Below, one piece after another: positions 10,551 through 20,183 of a stretch of DNA of 64,000 nt (the first letter of the stretch is position 1; every line of letters starts with the position of its first letter). The position numbers were made by a program, and so were the translations under genes. The notes beneath the pieces were generated by a model. That model had not been told where the DNA came from. It saw only the letters and a list, made by a program, of their open reading frames with translations, and searched no databases. The DNA is from JAEZBP01 sp963832725 (GTDB lineage Bacteria; Myxococcota_A; Polyangia; Polyangiales; Sandaracinaceae). The stretch spans positions 2,666,001 to 2,730,000 of the forward strand of contig CAWHVG010000005.1 of assembly GCA_963832725.1 (NCBI GenBank). The letters run 5' to 3'.

Positions 10551-11278
10551 TCAGAACGCGCAGACCTGCTTGCCGCGCTGCACCGCCGGGCGCGCGTTGC
10601 AGCGCTCCACCCACGGCTGGACGTTCGGGAACGAGTCGTACTCGAGGTGCTCTTTGCCCTCGTAGAAGTCGAGCGCTTCGACCCAGGGAAAGGTGGCGAT
10701 GTCGGCGATGGTCATCTCGTCGCCGACGAGGTACGAGCGCCCTTCCAGCCGCTGGTTCAGCACGCCGAGGAGGCGCTTGGCCTCCTTGGAGTACCGCTCG
10801 ACGCCGTACTCGTCGGTCTTGCCGCGGGCGAACTTGAAGAAATGCCCGAACTGCCCGAAGAGCGGGCCCACGTTGGCGGCCTGGAAGAACACCCACTGGA
10901 GGGTCTCGGCGCGCAGGCGCGGGTCGTCCGGGATCAGCTTGCCGGCCTTGTCGGCCAGGTGATCAGGATCGCGCCCGACTCGAAGATGACGATCGGCTCG
11001 CCGTCGGGGCCGTCGGGATCGACGATGGTGGGGATCTTGGAGTTCGGGTTGATGCCGACGTACTCGGGGTCGAACTGGTCGTCCTTCATGATGTCGACGC
11101 GGTGCGCTTCGTACGGCAGCCCCAGCTCCTCGAGGGCAATGCCGATCTTCTGACCGTTCGGCGTGGCGAGGGAGTAGAGCTGGATCCGGTCGGGATGCTC
11201 GACGGGCCAGCGGCTCGGGTAGGTGACGTTCACGGCGTGCAGTCTGGAGCCGATGCCGCGCCGGCGGAAGCCCTCCAT
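10551..11278 (-). pseudogene. glutathione S-transferase (YfcG/YghU-like) interrupted by a one-base frameshift
   Basis: The N-terminal thioredoxin-fold half (RIQLYSLATPNGQKIGIAL, NPNSKIPTIVD, FESGAILI) is read from 11278 or slightly upstream, and the C-terminal helical half (HLADKAGKLIPDDPRL, YLVGDEMTIADIATFPWV) continues in another frame to 10551. The break is at about 10960. Inserting one T on the coding strand restores ILIYLADKAGKLIP, the standard GST junction, so the lesion is a single-base deletion. The TPNG motif is typical of nu-class GSTs with disulfide-bond oxidoreductase activity. Everything else is intact, so this may be a sequencing error rather than a dead gene. The precise start is uncertain (11278 ATG or 11305 GTG). 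Confidence 0.85.
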
Positions 11279-11321
11279 CGACTGTCCAGTCCGTGGCTGG
11301 GCCACTCAGTGGCTGGCCCAC

Positions 11322-13223
11322 TCAGTGATTCGGGCCCACCAGGAAGGGCGCGACGTCGACCGGTCCCTCTTCGTCCGGGTTGGCCAAGAGCAGCGCCAAG
11401 GCCGTGAGCTCGCGCGAGGAAGGCGCGATGGCCAGGGCCTGCTCGACCGCGTACCGCGCCGGCTCCCGCGCGCCCACGGCCGCGTAGTAGATGGCGTCCA
11501 TGTAGTGCAGCCAGAGCAGGTGGTTGGTCGTCTCGGTCTCCTGCGCGTCGTCGCCGAGGTGCGCGTAGAGCCGCCGCACCACTTCGCGATGCGGCTCCGC
11601 CGCTTCGAGCACGTCCGTGTCGGTCGCCCCGCCGTCGACCACCTCGTAGTAGAGGCCCGCCGGCACCATCGTCTCGTAGAGCGCGCGCGGAACGCGCACG
11701 TCGAGCTCCACCAGGAGCGGCCGGCGCGCGGCGAGGCTCTGCAGGTCCGGCTGCCGCAGCTCACCCGACAAGCGATAGCCGCGCAGGAGCTCGGTCACGT
11801 CGGGATCCCGCTGCACCAGCGCGTCGACCACGCCCGGGTAGTCGAGGAAGGGCATCGGCACGATGGTCACGTCGGGCCGAACCTGCTCCACCGCCGCCGC
11901 GCTCCAGTGGCGGAAGACGGTCTGCGGGTCGTGCGCCACCACCACCGCGTGCGGCGGCAGCCGCCGGATACGCTCCTCGTCGAAGTCGTCGGTGGCGTGC
12001 AAGCCCGCCAGCGAGGCGCGCTCGGCGCTGTGGTGGAGCTGCGCCAGCCCGAGCGCGGCCACCAGCAGCGCGACCACCGTGGCCGTCGTCCGCGGCACGC
12101 CGTCCGGCCTCTGACCCACCCGACCGAACACGGCGGCCACCAGCGCGGTCGCCAGCGCGCCCAGCGCCGCGATGCCCGGCATCATGTAACCGAGCACGTC
12201 CGGGTTGTTGCGCACCGACTTCAGCCACGCCCGCGCGGCCAGGTTCACCGTGAACACCAGGAGCCACACCACGCCGATCCGCCGCGCGCCGGCCGTTCGC
12301 AGGAGCGCGTAGAGCCCGGCCAGCGCGAGCACCAGCACCACGACGTGCAGGTTCTCGGCGAGGATCAGCACCACGTCGGCGAGGCGCTCGCCGAGCGGCT
12401 GCGGCGCATCCAGACCCGACCCCTGCGCGTAGACCTTGGCGCTGACCACCCAGAAGAGGCGCGCGGCGTCGGTGGGATCGCCGAGGTTCATCAGCGGGTC
12501 GGTCGCGGCCCGCACCGGCAGGTAGACATACGCGCCGACTCCGAGAGCGAGCGCTCCGCCGCTCACCATCAGAGGCCGGCTACCGCGGGCGCGGTAGACC
12601 CGAGCGAGAGTCGGAGCGAGCGCCGGCATGGCCAGAAAGGCGATGAAGTGGTGGTTGGCCAGTCCGAGCCCGAGCGCGAGCGCGGCGACGTAGAGCGGCC
12701 GCACGTCGTGGGTCGGCCAGGCCGCCTCGAGGGCGACGATCCGCTCGATGGCCAGACAGACGAGGAGCGCCTCCAGCGCGTAGACCTCCGGCCGCACGGC
12801 CTGGAACCACCACGCGTAGGAGCAGGCGACGAGCCAGGTGCCGCCGAGCGCCAGCGGGACGGCCAACCGGTCGCGGCTCACGCCGAGGGCCCGCACGGTG
12901 GTGTCGATGGCGCTGTAGAGGAAGCCGGCGGCGGCGGCGGCGCAGATGGCCTGCCCGACCGCCACCCTGAGCGGGATCGGCCCGAGCGGGATCAGCGTGA
13001 AGAGCGCGCCCAAGAGCCCGGCCAGCGGGTGCCCCGGCGGATGGGCGATGTCGAGCCCGGCGGCTTGCGCCGAGAACTCGCCCCCGTCGAGCCAGTAGCC
13101 GTGCGCCGAAGCGGTCGCGAGATAGGCCGCCAGCGGCACGCCGGACGCGAGGGCGAGCGCGACGAGGCGCCGGTTCGGGTCCCGCTGGCCTTGGGATACG
13201 AGCGCCATGCGCCGGCGCATCAT
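11322..13223 (-). CDS. DUF2723 family integral membrane protein (glycosyltransferase-like)
   Basis: 633 aa. The N-terminal ~400 residues hold about ten hydrophobic helices; the first conserved block YWLDGGEFSAQA followed by LDIAHPPGHPL is diagnostic for DUF2723 (TMEM260-like), a family related to protein O-mannosyltransferases (GT-C fold), in which the acidic DGGE lies where GT-C enzymes keep the catalytic acid. The C-terminal ~200 residues are soluble and contain a helical repeat-like end. Inner membrane; glycosyl transfer to an envelope acceptor is inferred from the fold. ATG codons at 13223, 13220 and 13208 are all possible starts; none has a strong ribosome site. Confidence 0.8.
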   Translation of the reverse strand: MMRRRMALVSQGQRDPNRRLVALALASGVPLAAYLATASAHGYWLDGGEFSAQAAGLDIAHPPGHPLAGLLGALFTLIPLGPIPLRVAVGQAICAAAAAGFLYSAIDTTVRALGVSRDRLAVPLALGGTWLVACSYAWWFQAVRPEVYALEALLVCLAIERIVALEAAWPTHDVRPLYVAALALGLGLANHHFIAFLAMPALAPTLARVYRARGSRPLMVSGGALALGVGAYVYLPVRAATDPLMNLGDPTDAARLFWVVSAKVYAQGSGLDAPQPLGERLADVVLILAENLHVVVLVLALAGLYALLRTAGARRIGVVWLLVFTVNLAARAWLKSVRNNPDVLGYMMPGIAALGALATALVAAVFGRVGQRPDGVPRTTATVVALLVAALGLAQLHHSAERASLAGLHATDDFDEERIRRLPPHAVVVAHDPQTVFRHWSAAAVEQVRPDVTIVPMPFLDYPGVVDALVQRDPDVTELLRGYRLSGELRQPDLQSLAARRPLLVELDVRVPRALYETMVPAGLYYEVVDGGATDTDVLEAAEPHREVVRRLYAHLGDDAQETETTNHLLWLHYMDAIYYAAVGAREPARYAVEQALAIAPSSRELTALALLLANPDEEGPVDVAPFLVGPNH

Positions 13224-13300
13224 GGAGGCGCTCGATCCGTGCCGTCAAACGTGCGCTGACGCCTCGGGTCACGAGGCCGCAGCGACGAGCGCTGGCGGGC

Positions 13301-13492
13301 TCGGAGCTCCCTCGCCCCGCGCGCAGCTCCCTCCCCCGTTCGACGGGGTCGACGGGGCAGGGTTGGGGTGGGGCCCGACCGAGCCACGCGCTCTCCGGGC
13401 CCCGCCTCCCGGCTCGGAGCTCCCTCCCCGTTCGACCCGTTCGGAGGGGGAGGGTTGGGGTGGGGGCCCAACCGAGCCACACGCTCACTGAT
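13301..13492. repeat. imperfect tandem duplication of a ~100-bp GC-rich segment
   Basis: Two copies of a segment containing GAGCTCCCTC or GCAGCTCCCTCCCC, CGTTCGAC, GGGTTGGGGTGGGG and CCGAGCCAC.CGCTC occur at about 13318-13393 and 13418-13489. The region separates the divergent DUF2723 and secreted-protein genes and has no credible frame. Similar GGGGTGGGGGCCC sequence appears near 8056. Confidence 0.5.
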
Positions 13493-13528
13493 TTCGGCCG
13501 CGGGAACGATGCGTATACGCTCGGGAGC

Positions 13529-14116
13529 ATGCACGTACGGCACGCGCCATCCGCAACTTGCCTCGCGCTCCTCGGCCTCGCGGGCATCACGCTCCTCGCT
13601 GCAGGCGCGCAGGCGCAGGCGTCTCGACTGCTCGGCGCGCCCACCGGGCAGGCCACCGCTCCGGCTGCCACCGGCTCGGCCGCCCAACCAACGTATGCGC
13701 AGCCGGGCTACCGACCTCCGCTGCAAGTCGCTGAGCTCGAGCCGGTGCGCAGGTCGCGCGGCTACATGCCTCAGTGGGCCATCCTCGCGCCCGGCCTCGC
13801 AGCGTTCGCCTCGACATACGGCTCCTCGGTGGCCGCCGCGCTGACGGTGGACCTGAGCTACCGAGGAGGCGGATCGGTGGCCAGCTGGCTCTACGCGCCC
13901 GTGGTCGGGCCTTGGGTCGTCGCCGCAGCGGCGAGGGGAAACGCGGGCGCCCAGGCCATCTTCGCGCTCCTGGGAATCTTCGAGGCGGCGGGGCTGGCGT
14001 GCATCATCATCGGCCTCGCGATCAACCGACACGCCGGACCGGCGCAGCCCATGGCGCGCATTGCGCCGATCCCGCTCCCGGGTGGAGCCGGGCTGGGCGC
14101 GATGGGCCGCTTCTGA
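13529..14116 (+). CDS. hypothetical exported/membrane protein
   Basis: 195 aa from ATG 13529. An N-terminal signal peptide ends near GAQAQA (residues 1-30). A Pro/Gln linker follows, then three hydrophobic stretches: WAILAPGLAAFAS, YAPVVGPWVVAAAA and IFALLGIFEAAGLACIIIG, so the mature protein is probably embedded in the inner membrane. Not recognised by family. A GGGAG lies only one base from the ATG, so the start is not firmly decided. Confidence 0.6.
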   Translation: MHVRHAPSATCLALLGLAGITLLAAGAQAQASRLLGAPTGQATAPAATGSAAQPTYAQPGYRPPLQVAELEPVRRSRGYMPQWAILAPGLAAFASTYGSSVAAALTVDLSYRGGGSVASWLYAPVVGPWVVAAAARGNAGAQAIFALLGIFEAAGLACIIIGLAINRHAGPAQPMARIAPIPLPGGAGLGAMGRF

Positions 14117-14296
14117 GGCGCGTCGCACTGCCTGCGCGAGCCGTGCGGAAGGCGTAGTCCGACCCGCCCCGCCCCCGGCGTATCGAACCCGAGCAGGCCG
14201 GCGGCGGACCTGCCGAGCGGTTTCGGTCACGCATGAGGGTCCCGGCCGTCCTGGCGAGTCTCCCGATCCGCGCGAGCACGCTGGCGCCGGGCTTGC

Positions 14297-14566
14297 CATC
14301 TGATCGCGATCGGCGAGAGAGAGCAACTCGAGAGTCACCTCGGAAACCAAGGTGGACGGGAGGGCTGGGTTCTCGATTACATCCGGCATGATGCGTGGGA
14401 ACATTTCGATGTCCCCGTGGAGATCGCACCGTTGGAGAGCCTCCCGAACGAGTCCTCCCTCGGCCTGCGCCTCCGGATAGGAGTCGATGCCTCGGGGTAG
14501 CGAGCTGAGGTAGCGGGCGAGGACCCGATACTGCTCTTCCAAGGACGCCACGGCACAACGCCGCAT
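14297..14566 (-). pseudogene. truncated gene fragment (N-terminal ~90 residues only)
   Basis: A reading frame starting near 14566 encodes a protein-like segment (SLEEQYRVLARYLSSLPRG, SYPEAQAEGGLVREALQRC, DVIENPALP) with a plausible helical pattern, then dissolves into Arg/Pro-rich shadow sequence after LELLSLADRD at ~14300. A weakly coding-like continuation (KPGASVLARIGRLARTAG) is seen in another frame, which would fit a frameshift followed by loss of the 3' part. I do not recognise the family. Confidence 0.4.
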
Positions 14567-14824
14567 GGTCACGAAGGAGGGCACAACGCCGAGCCGTGGC
14601 GCTACGACGCCGGGTGGTGGTAGTCGAATATCACCGCAAACAACTGGAAAACCGGCGCTCGCGGCGAGCCGCGCTGCGGTCCACCGTCCCCATGCCAGGA
14701 CAGGGTCTCGGCGCCGATTTCGTGGCTCTCACCTGCGCCGATCATCGCTCGGCGGCGTTGACATGGTGAGGCGCGGACCCGAAACTTCTCATCGGCGTCG
14801 CGCGATGCGACGCGGAGTCGACGC
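14567..14824. other. gene-free stretch upstream of the Ser/Thr kinase
   Basis: No credible frame; together with 14117-14296 this is ~440 bases of non-coding or decayed DNA on either side of the gene fragment. Presumably carries the kinase promoter, but I cannot point to one. Confidence 0.35.
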
Positions 14825-16894
14825 ATGGCACCGGGGGCCCAGACGGCCGAGCAGGGCGACGCATCCAAGGCCTACTCACTGGTCGCGATCCCTCCGCAGC
14901 CTTTCGACAAGTACGTCCTGATCGGCAAGCTGGGGCACGGTGGGATGGCCGAGGTCAACCTCGCCGTCTCGGAGGGCAAGGGCAACTTCCGCAAGCTGGT
15001 CGTCATCAAGCGGTTGCACCGGCACCTGGCGATGGAGCCCGGCTTCATCGACATGTTCCTGGACGAGGCGAGGCTCGCGGCGCGCCTGAACCACCCGAAC
15101 TGCGTGCAGACCTACGAGGTCGGGGAGTGGGACGACAACCACTTCCTGGCGATGGAGTATCTCGACGGGCAGGGTCTGGAGCGGCTGCTGCGGATCAGCG
15201 GCCAGCGCGATGAGCCCGTCCCCCTCGACGCGGCGGCCCGCATCGTCTCCGACGCGCTCGACGGCCTCGCGTACGCCCACGAGCTGACCGACTACGACGG
15301 CAGGCCCTTGAACGTCGTGCACCGCGACGTCAGCCCGCAGAACATCTTCGTCACCTACAACGGCGTGGTGAAGCTGCTCGACTTCGGCATCGCGAAGGCC
15401 GCGACGCACATCGTCGAGACCCGGACCGGCGTCATCAAGGGAAAGTACGCGTACATCGCGCCCGAGCAGGGCCTCGGCGAGACGATCGATCACCGCGCGG
15501 ACCTCTGGAGCATGGGCGTCGTGCTCTGGGAGGTGCTGACCGGGCGCCGCCTCTTCAAGAGCGTGAACGAGCTCGCCACGCTGCAGGAGACACTGCAGGG
15601 CGAGATCGCGCCTCCATCGGCGTTCCGGACCGACGTCCCGCCGGAGCTGGACGTCATCTGCATGCGCGCGCTGACCCGCGACGTGAGCGAGCGCTATCAA
15701 AGCGCGAACGAGATGAAGGACGAGCTCGACCGCTGGCTCAGCGATCAACCCAAGCCCTTCGGTCGCAAGCACATCGCCCGCCTCATGCGGGCCCGTTTCG
15801 CAGCCGTGATCGAGCTCCATCAGAAGACGCTGGCCCAGTGTCTGGACGGAGGTGCCGTCCAAGCGGGCGGTGTTCAGCCCACCATCGAGCCGCTCACGCC
15901 CTCTGGCGCGTCGCCGGCGCCGCGTGACCTCGCTCGGATTCGCGTCCCGCCCCCAGCCGCGGATCCGGTGCTGCCGCCCATCGTCGAGGAGAGCGAGGCC
16001 GAGGCCCGACCGGACGACAACGCTCGCGTGGGCAGCGTCGTGCTGGTGGTCCTGGCCATGCTGGGCGCTGTGCTGGCCGCGCTCATGTTGCCGAGCGAGC
16101 AGCCGCGTGGAGCCGAGTCGGGCGCCGAGCAGTCGTCCCGCGGTCGGGCCAGGGCTGGACAGGCCACCATCGAGTCGGCTCCCGCGGGATCGCGCGAGGC
16201 GCCCGCATCGGGTCGGCTCCGGATCGCGTCGGCCTCGGATCACGCGTCGCTCGGATCCGCTGCCGAGCCGAGGTCGGAGGGCTCGTTCGAACCGGGCGCG
16301 GGCAGGTCGGAGGGCGCGCCGGGGACCGCGACGCCGAGGTCGGAGCTCGACGGCACGTCGGAGGGCGCGGCGGGGGCCGTGAGGGAGCCGGGGGCGACGC
16401 GCGCTTCGCCGGCATCGGGCTCGGAGGCAGCCGCCGACCCGCACGCGTCGGGCTCGGAAGGCGACGCGCGACCGGCGGCCTCGACCGCCGCCCACGACCG
16501 GACCGCCGGCGACCGGACCTCCGACGAGCGGCCCGAGCATCACCGCGCGCGCTCGACGGCGGTGTCCGCGCCACCCGTGGGCTCCCGCGACCTCGCTCCA
16601 CCGTCGGGGCCCGAACCCGGCGAGCCGCCGAGCCCGCCTCCTTCGGACTCGAGCGAACCGGCGCCGGTCGAGACCCCTGCTCCGGCCTCCGGCTACCTGA
16701 CGCTCGCCACCACGCCCTGGGCGCGCGTTCATCTCGGCGATCGCGACCTCGGCACCACCCCGCTCATCCGCGTCGAGCTGCCGGCCGGCACCCATACGCT
16801 GCGGTTGACCAACCCCGAGCAGAACCTCGAGCAGACCTACCGCGTCACCATCCCGCCCGGCGGCACCCTCACCCGCCGCCTCGGCCTGCGCTGA
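14825..16894 (+). CDS. Hanks-type Ser/Thr protein kinase with C-terminal PEGA domain
   Basis: 689 aa. Kinase domain ~30-310: glycine loop GKLGHGGMAEV (34-44), K62 in VVIKRL, catalytic HRDVSPQN (H166, D168), DFG at 186-188, APEQ in the activation segment. A single transmembrane helix (~402-420) separates it from a long Ser/Ala/Glu/Arg-rich low-complexity region (~421-618) and a PEGA domain (~620-689: YLTLATTPWARVHLGD, ELPAGTHTLRLTN). HRDVSPQN in place of HRDLKPQN is common in myxobacterial kinases. Topology implies a cytoplasmic kinase with an external PEGA sensor. Targets unknown. Confidence 0.93.
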   Translation: MAPGAQTAEQGDASKAYSLVAIPPQPFDKYVLIGKLGHGGMAEVNLAVSEGKGNFRKLVVIKRLHRHLAMEPGFIDMFLDEARLAARLNHPNCVQTYEVGEWDDNHFLAMEYLDGQGLERLLRISGQRDEPVPLDAAARIVSDALDGLAYAHELTDYDGRPLNVVHRDVSPQNIFVTYNGVVKLLDFGIAKAATHIVETRTGVIKGKYAYIAPEQGLGETIDHRADLWSMGVVLWEVLTGRRLFKSVNELATLQETLQGEIAPPSAFRTDVPPELDVICMRALTRDVSERYQSANEMKDELDRWLSDQPKPFGRKHIARLMRARFAAVIELHQKTLAQCLDGGAVQAGGVQPTIEPLTPSGASPAPRDLARIRVPPPAADPVLPPIVEESEAEARPDDNARVGSVVLVVLAMLGAVLAALMLPSEQPRGAESGAEQSSRGRARAGQATIESAPAGSREAPASGRLRIASASDHASLGSAAEPRSEGSFEPGAGRSEGAPGTATPRSELDGTSEGAAGAVREPGATRASPASGSEAAADPHASGSEGDARPAASTAAHDRTAGDRTSDERPEHHRARSTAVSAPPVGSRDLAPPSGPEPGEPPSPPPSDSSEPAPVETPAPASGYLTLATTPWARVHLGDRDLGTTPLIRVELPAGTHTLRLTNPEQNLEQTYRVTIPPGGTLTRRLGLR

Positions 16895-16904
16895 CGCGAG
16901 CGAG

Positions 16905-17050
16905 GTGATCCGAAACGCGGCGTCTCCGCCGGCACCGCGACTCCGTCGTCGAAGTCGCGAACCTGCCGCGCGTCGAGGTCCACCGCGATGAAACCGGCGC
17001 GCACGCGCGGTGCAATGTTCCGGCACGGACCACGATCAGCCCGTCGAACG
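16905..17050 (-). pseudogene. possible small coding remnant
   Basis: From ATG ~17058 the frame MARTFDGLIVVRAG is coding-like, then coding-like sequence continues in another frame as VRAGFIAVDLDARQVRDFDD and PAETPRF before running into the end of the convergent kinase gene. A short gene with one frameshift is possible; the evidence is only third-position composition and amino-acid texture. Confidence 0.2.
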
Positions 17051-17095
17051 TGCGCGCCATCCGCTCGTGTGTGTCCTCGGTCCTGGCGGCGCGCC

Positions 17096-17971
17096 TCAGC
17101 GAGCGCGGAGCGAGAGGAGCACGGCCGCCAAGGTGAGCGCGCAGCCAAGAGCGACCATCGGCGTGAGCGCCTCGCCGAGCCAGAGCCAAGCCAGGAGCGT
17201 GGCGCCGACCGGCTCACCGACGGTGGCGATGCCGACCGCCGTGGGCGTCGCGTGCCGGAGCGACCAGGTGAGCAGGTTGTGGCCGATGAGCTGCGGGACG
17301 AGGGCCGCCATCGCGGTCCAGAAGAACGACTCGGTGGAAGCGAAGACGATCGGGATCCCGAACAGCCAGGCCGCGCCGAAGAGCGAGAGCGCGCCGACCG
17401 CGGTGGCCACCCCGCCGAACGCCAGGACGTCGAGCTGGCTGCCGAGCTGGCGCGCGATCAGCAGGTAGAACGCCATCGCGGCGGCGCCCGCGAACGCCAG
17501 CCCATCGCCGAGCAGCGCCTCCGGCGAAAGCGAGAGATCCGCCCAGCCGATCAGCGTCAGGCCGATCGTAGCCAGGCCGATCGAGAGCCAGTGGCGGCGC
17601 TCGGGATGGTCACGGCCGGTCGCGAACGAGAGCAGCGCCAAGAGAAGCGGCGTCGCCGTGACCAGGGTGACCGACGACGCGACGCTGGTCAGCGCGAGCG
17701 AGCTGACCCACGTGCCGAAGTGCAAGCCGTAGAGCCCGCCCGAGAGCACGGCGCGGAGGAGCACGGGTCGCGGCAGACGCCCGGCACGGAAGGCGCGCCA
17801 CGCCGGAACGGAGAGGACGAGCGCGGCGATGGCCAGCCGCGTGCCGGCGACGACCAGCGGGCTGGTCGGGCTCGCCAATCGGAAAAAGATGGCGGCGAAG
17901 GAGATGCTGACCACCGCCACGCCGAGCGCGAGCGGGGTCAGGCGAGCATGGCTCTCGTCCTCCTCGGACAC
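17096..17971 (-). CDS. EamA-family (DMT) membrane transporter
   Basis: 291 aa with about ten transmembrane helices arranged as two five-helix EamA repeats; the repeat ends are marked by LYGLHFGTWVSSLALTSVAS with VTATPLLLAL, and by LLTWSLRHATPTAVGI with EPVGATLLAWLWLGE, both typical of drug/metabolite exporters. Substrate cannot be assigned. Inner membrane. The start is a GTG at 17971, five bases after the stop codon of the upstream kinase gene, so the two are in one operon and probably translationally linked. Confidence 0.88.
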   Translation of the reverse strand: MSEEDESHARLTPLALGVAVVSISFAAIFFRLASPTSPLVVAGTRLAIAALVLSVPAWRAFRAGRLPRPVLLRAVLSGGLYGLHFGTWVSSLALTSVASSVTLVTATPLLLALLSFATGRDHPERRHWLSIGLATIGLTLIGWADLSLSPEALLGDGLAFAGAAAMAFYLLIARQLGSQLDVLAFGGVATAVGALSLFGAAWLFGIPIVFASTESFFWTAMAALVPQLIGHNLLTWSLRHATPTAVGIATVGEPVGATLLAWLWLGEALTPMVALGCALTLAAVLLSLRAR

Positions 17972-17976
17972 GGTGC

Positions 17977-20001
17977 TCAGCGCTCGGGCGGACGGACGCG
18001 CTCGGCCAACCCGCGGCGGTGCGCGGCACGCCGTTCACGAACGCGAACGCGCGCCTTCTCGAGGTCTTCGCGCGGACGCCACCAGAGGAGGCTCGCCGTC
18101 ACCAAGAGCACGGCGTTGGCGGCGCTCATCACGTAGAGCGCCCGGTCGAGACCGATGAAGGGCAGCACCACGTAGCCCGCGAGATAGCCGGCCGCGGGAA
18201 CCCAGAGCCGGCGATCGATCGAGCCCGCCACCATGGCCGCGATCCCGCTCCAGACGAGGAATTGCTGGTGCAGCGACTCCAACACCGACTCGCCGCTCTC
18301 CATCGCCACCAGCCGCGCGACGAGCTGCAGGCCGATGGCCAGGAACGCGGCGAGGCCGATGCGCCGGTTGATCGCCGTGCCCATCATCGACTCGCGAGCC
18401 CAGAGCCCTGCCCCGCCGAGCACGGCCAGGAAGAACACGCTCAGCGCCACGCCGGCGACGGGTGAGTGATCCGGCGCGCTCGACCCGAGGTAGAGCTGCG
18501 TCCCGAGCGGCATGAGGGTCCAGAGCCCGCCGATCACCATCGCCAGGAACGCACGCGTGCGGCGGCCTCGCGAGGGGTCGAGATCGTGCCGGAGCTCCTC
18601 GAGCTCGCGCCCCCGCTTCACCTTGGCCTCACGCGCCTCCCGGACACGCTCCGCGAGCGGCTCGGGCACGGAGTCCATCTCGCTCAGCAGCGCGCGCGCC
18701 GCCTCCGGCTCGCCGAGCGAGAGCTCGTGCTCGATCATCGCCCCGATGATCCGATCCAGCGCGCGGCGCGCGGGCTCGTTGTCCGCCCACACCTCGAGCG
18801 CGTGCCGGAAGCCGAAGCGGCACTCGCCGAAGAGGTGGTAGATCCCCTCGCGGGCCTCGGCGTCGCGCGAGCGGCCTTCGTCCGATGCCAGCAGCGCCAA
18901 GAGCTCCTCGCCGCGCTCCTCGGCTCGCTCGGCCAAGCGCGTGGCGTCGCGGTGCTGAAGGAAGCCCTGGATGGCCAGCCGCAGCTGCTCGGCGTTCTCG
19001 AAGCGGGCGTCCGCGTCGCGGTTCATCGCGTGGCGGATGATCCGCGCCAGCTCTTCCGGTACGTCGGCGCCGATCTCCGGCTCGGACGCGGCGATGCAGC
19101 CGACGATCTCCATGAAGCTCTCGCCGCGATGCGGCGGCGCGCCGGCGACGATCTCGTAGAGGATGGCGCCGAGCAGATAGACGTCGGTGCGCTCGCTGAG
19201 GTGGCTCTTGGCCCCGCCCAACATCTCCGGCGCCATGTAGAGCGGCGTGCCGGCGACCTCGACCGCTTCGGAAGCCAGCGGCAGCCGGCCCGTTCCGTCG
19301 TCGTTCAGGCTGACGGCGATGCCCCAGTCGACGACGTAGACCTCGCCGAAGTCGCCGATCATCACGTTCTCGGGCTTGAGATCGCGGTGGAGCACGCCGC
19401 GGCTGTGCGCGAAGCGGATCGCGTTGCAGACCTGCATGAGGATGCGGAGGTTCCACTCCAGCAGGTCGTCCTCGCCGAAGCGCTCGCGCACCGTCCGGCG
19501 GTCGTGCATCAGCGAGCCCCAGTCGACGCCCTCGATCCTCTTGAGGACGATGAGCGGCGCGCCGTCCGCCTCGAGCGCGATGTCGTAGACCGGGACGACG
19601 TTCGGGTGCTCGAGCGCGCCCGTCACCCAGGCCTCGCGCAGGAGCTTGAGCACCGAGCGCGGGTCGCGATGCTCGCTCTTCAGGCTCTTGACCGCGACGG
19701 CCCGGCCGAGCGCGCGCTGGGTACCCAGGCGAACCCGCCCCATGCCGCCCTCGCCCAGCGTGCCGTGCAGCTCGAGCTTGCGGTCGAGCGTGGAAGCACT
19801 GGCCTCGTCGAGCAGGGCCATCGCTCGCTCGCCCGCCGTGTCCAAGCGCTGGTCGGGCGGCACGATGGTGTCGCTCGGTCGCTGCTCCACGGTGGCCGCG
19901 TCGATCCCGGCCTGCGTCAGCTGGGCCTCCAGCGTCTCGGTGAGCTCGACGATCGAGGGCATCGGCGGCCCATCGTGGAGGATCTCGTCGAAATCCGCCA
20001 T
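17977..20001 (-). CDS. Ser/Thr protein kinase with DWG motif and polytopic membrane C-terminus
   Basis: 674 aa. N-terminal ~70 residues are unique. Kinase domain ~75-350: GTLGEGGMGRV (80-90), K105, E123, HRDLKPEN (205-212, catalytic D207), then VVDWGIAV in place of DFG (225-227), and a GTPLYMAPE activation segment. A helical, charged region follows (~350-480), then about six hydrophobic helices (~490-650) forming a membrane domain. The DWG variant keeps the metal-binding Asp and occurs in active bacterial kinases of this type. Signal and targets unknown. First gene of a two-gene unit with the EamA transporter. Confidence 0.92.
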   Translation of the reverse strand: MADFDEILHDGPPMPSIVELTETLEAQLTQAGIDAATVEQRPSDTIVPPDQRLDTAGERAMALLDEASASTLDRKLELHGTLGEGGMGRVRLGTQRALGRAVAVKSLKSEHRDPRSVLKLLREAWVTGALEHPNVVPVYDIALEADGAPLIVLKRIEGVDWGSLMHDRRTVRERFGEDDLLEWNLRILMQVCNAIRFAHSRGVLHRDLKPENVMIGDFGEVYVVDWGIAVSLNDDGTGRLPLASEAVEVAGTPLYMAPEMLGGAKSHLSERTDVYLLGAILYEIVAGAPPHRGESFMEIVGCIAASEPEIGADVPEELARIIRHAMNRDADARFENAEQLRLAIQGFLQHRDATRLAERAEERGEELLALLASDEGRSRDAEAREGIYHLFGECRFGFRHALEVWADNEPARRALDRIIGAMIEHELSLGEPEAARALLSEMDSVPEPLAERVREAREAKVKRGRELEELRHDLDPSRGRRTRAFLAMVIGGLWTLMPLGTQLYLGSSAPDHSPVAGVALSVFFLAVLGGAGLWARESMMGTAINRRIGLAAFLAIGLQLVARLVAMESGESVLESLHQQFLVWSGIAAMVAGSIDRRLWVPAAGYLAGYVVLPFIGLDRALYVMSAANAVLLVTASLLWWRPREDLEKARVRVRERRAAHRRGLAERVRPPER

Positions 20002-20183
20002 CGCGGTGGCGCCGCGTCGCTCTCGCGACCGGATGGAAGCAGGAGCGCGGCGCTCGAAGCCCTCTTCTTCATGGCTGCGGGGGCGCCGACGAGGGCGGAG
20101 CCCTCGACTCGATGCTCGCCACGTCGCCAGAGACCGTGATCGCCTCTACGGGAAGCCGACTCGGAGGCCGGACGTCCTTTTCG

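Noticed and set aside
14876..17026. Long frame antisense to the Ser/Thr kinase at 14.8 kb.
   Set aside because: Shadow of the kinase; no motif of its own.
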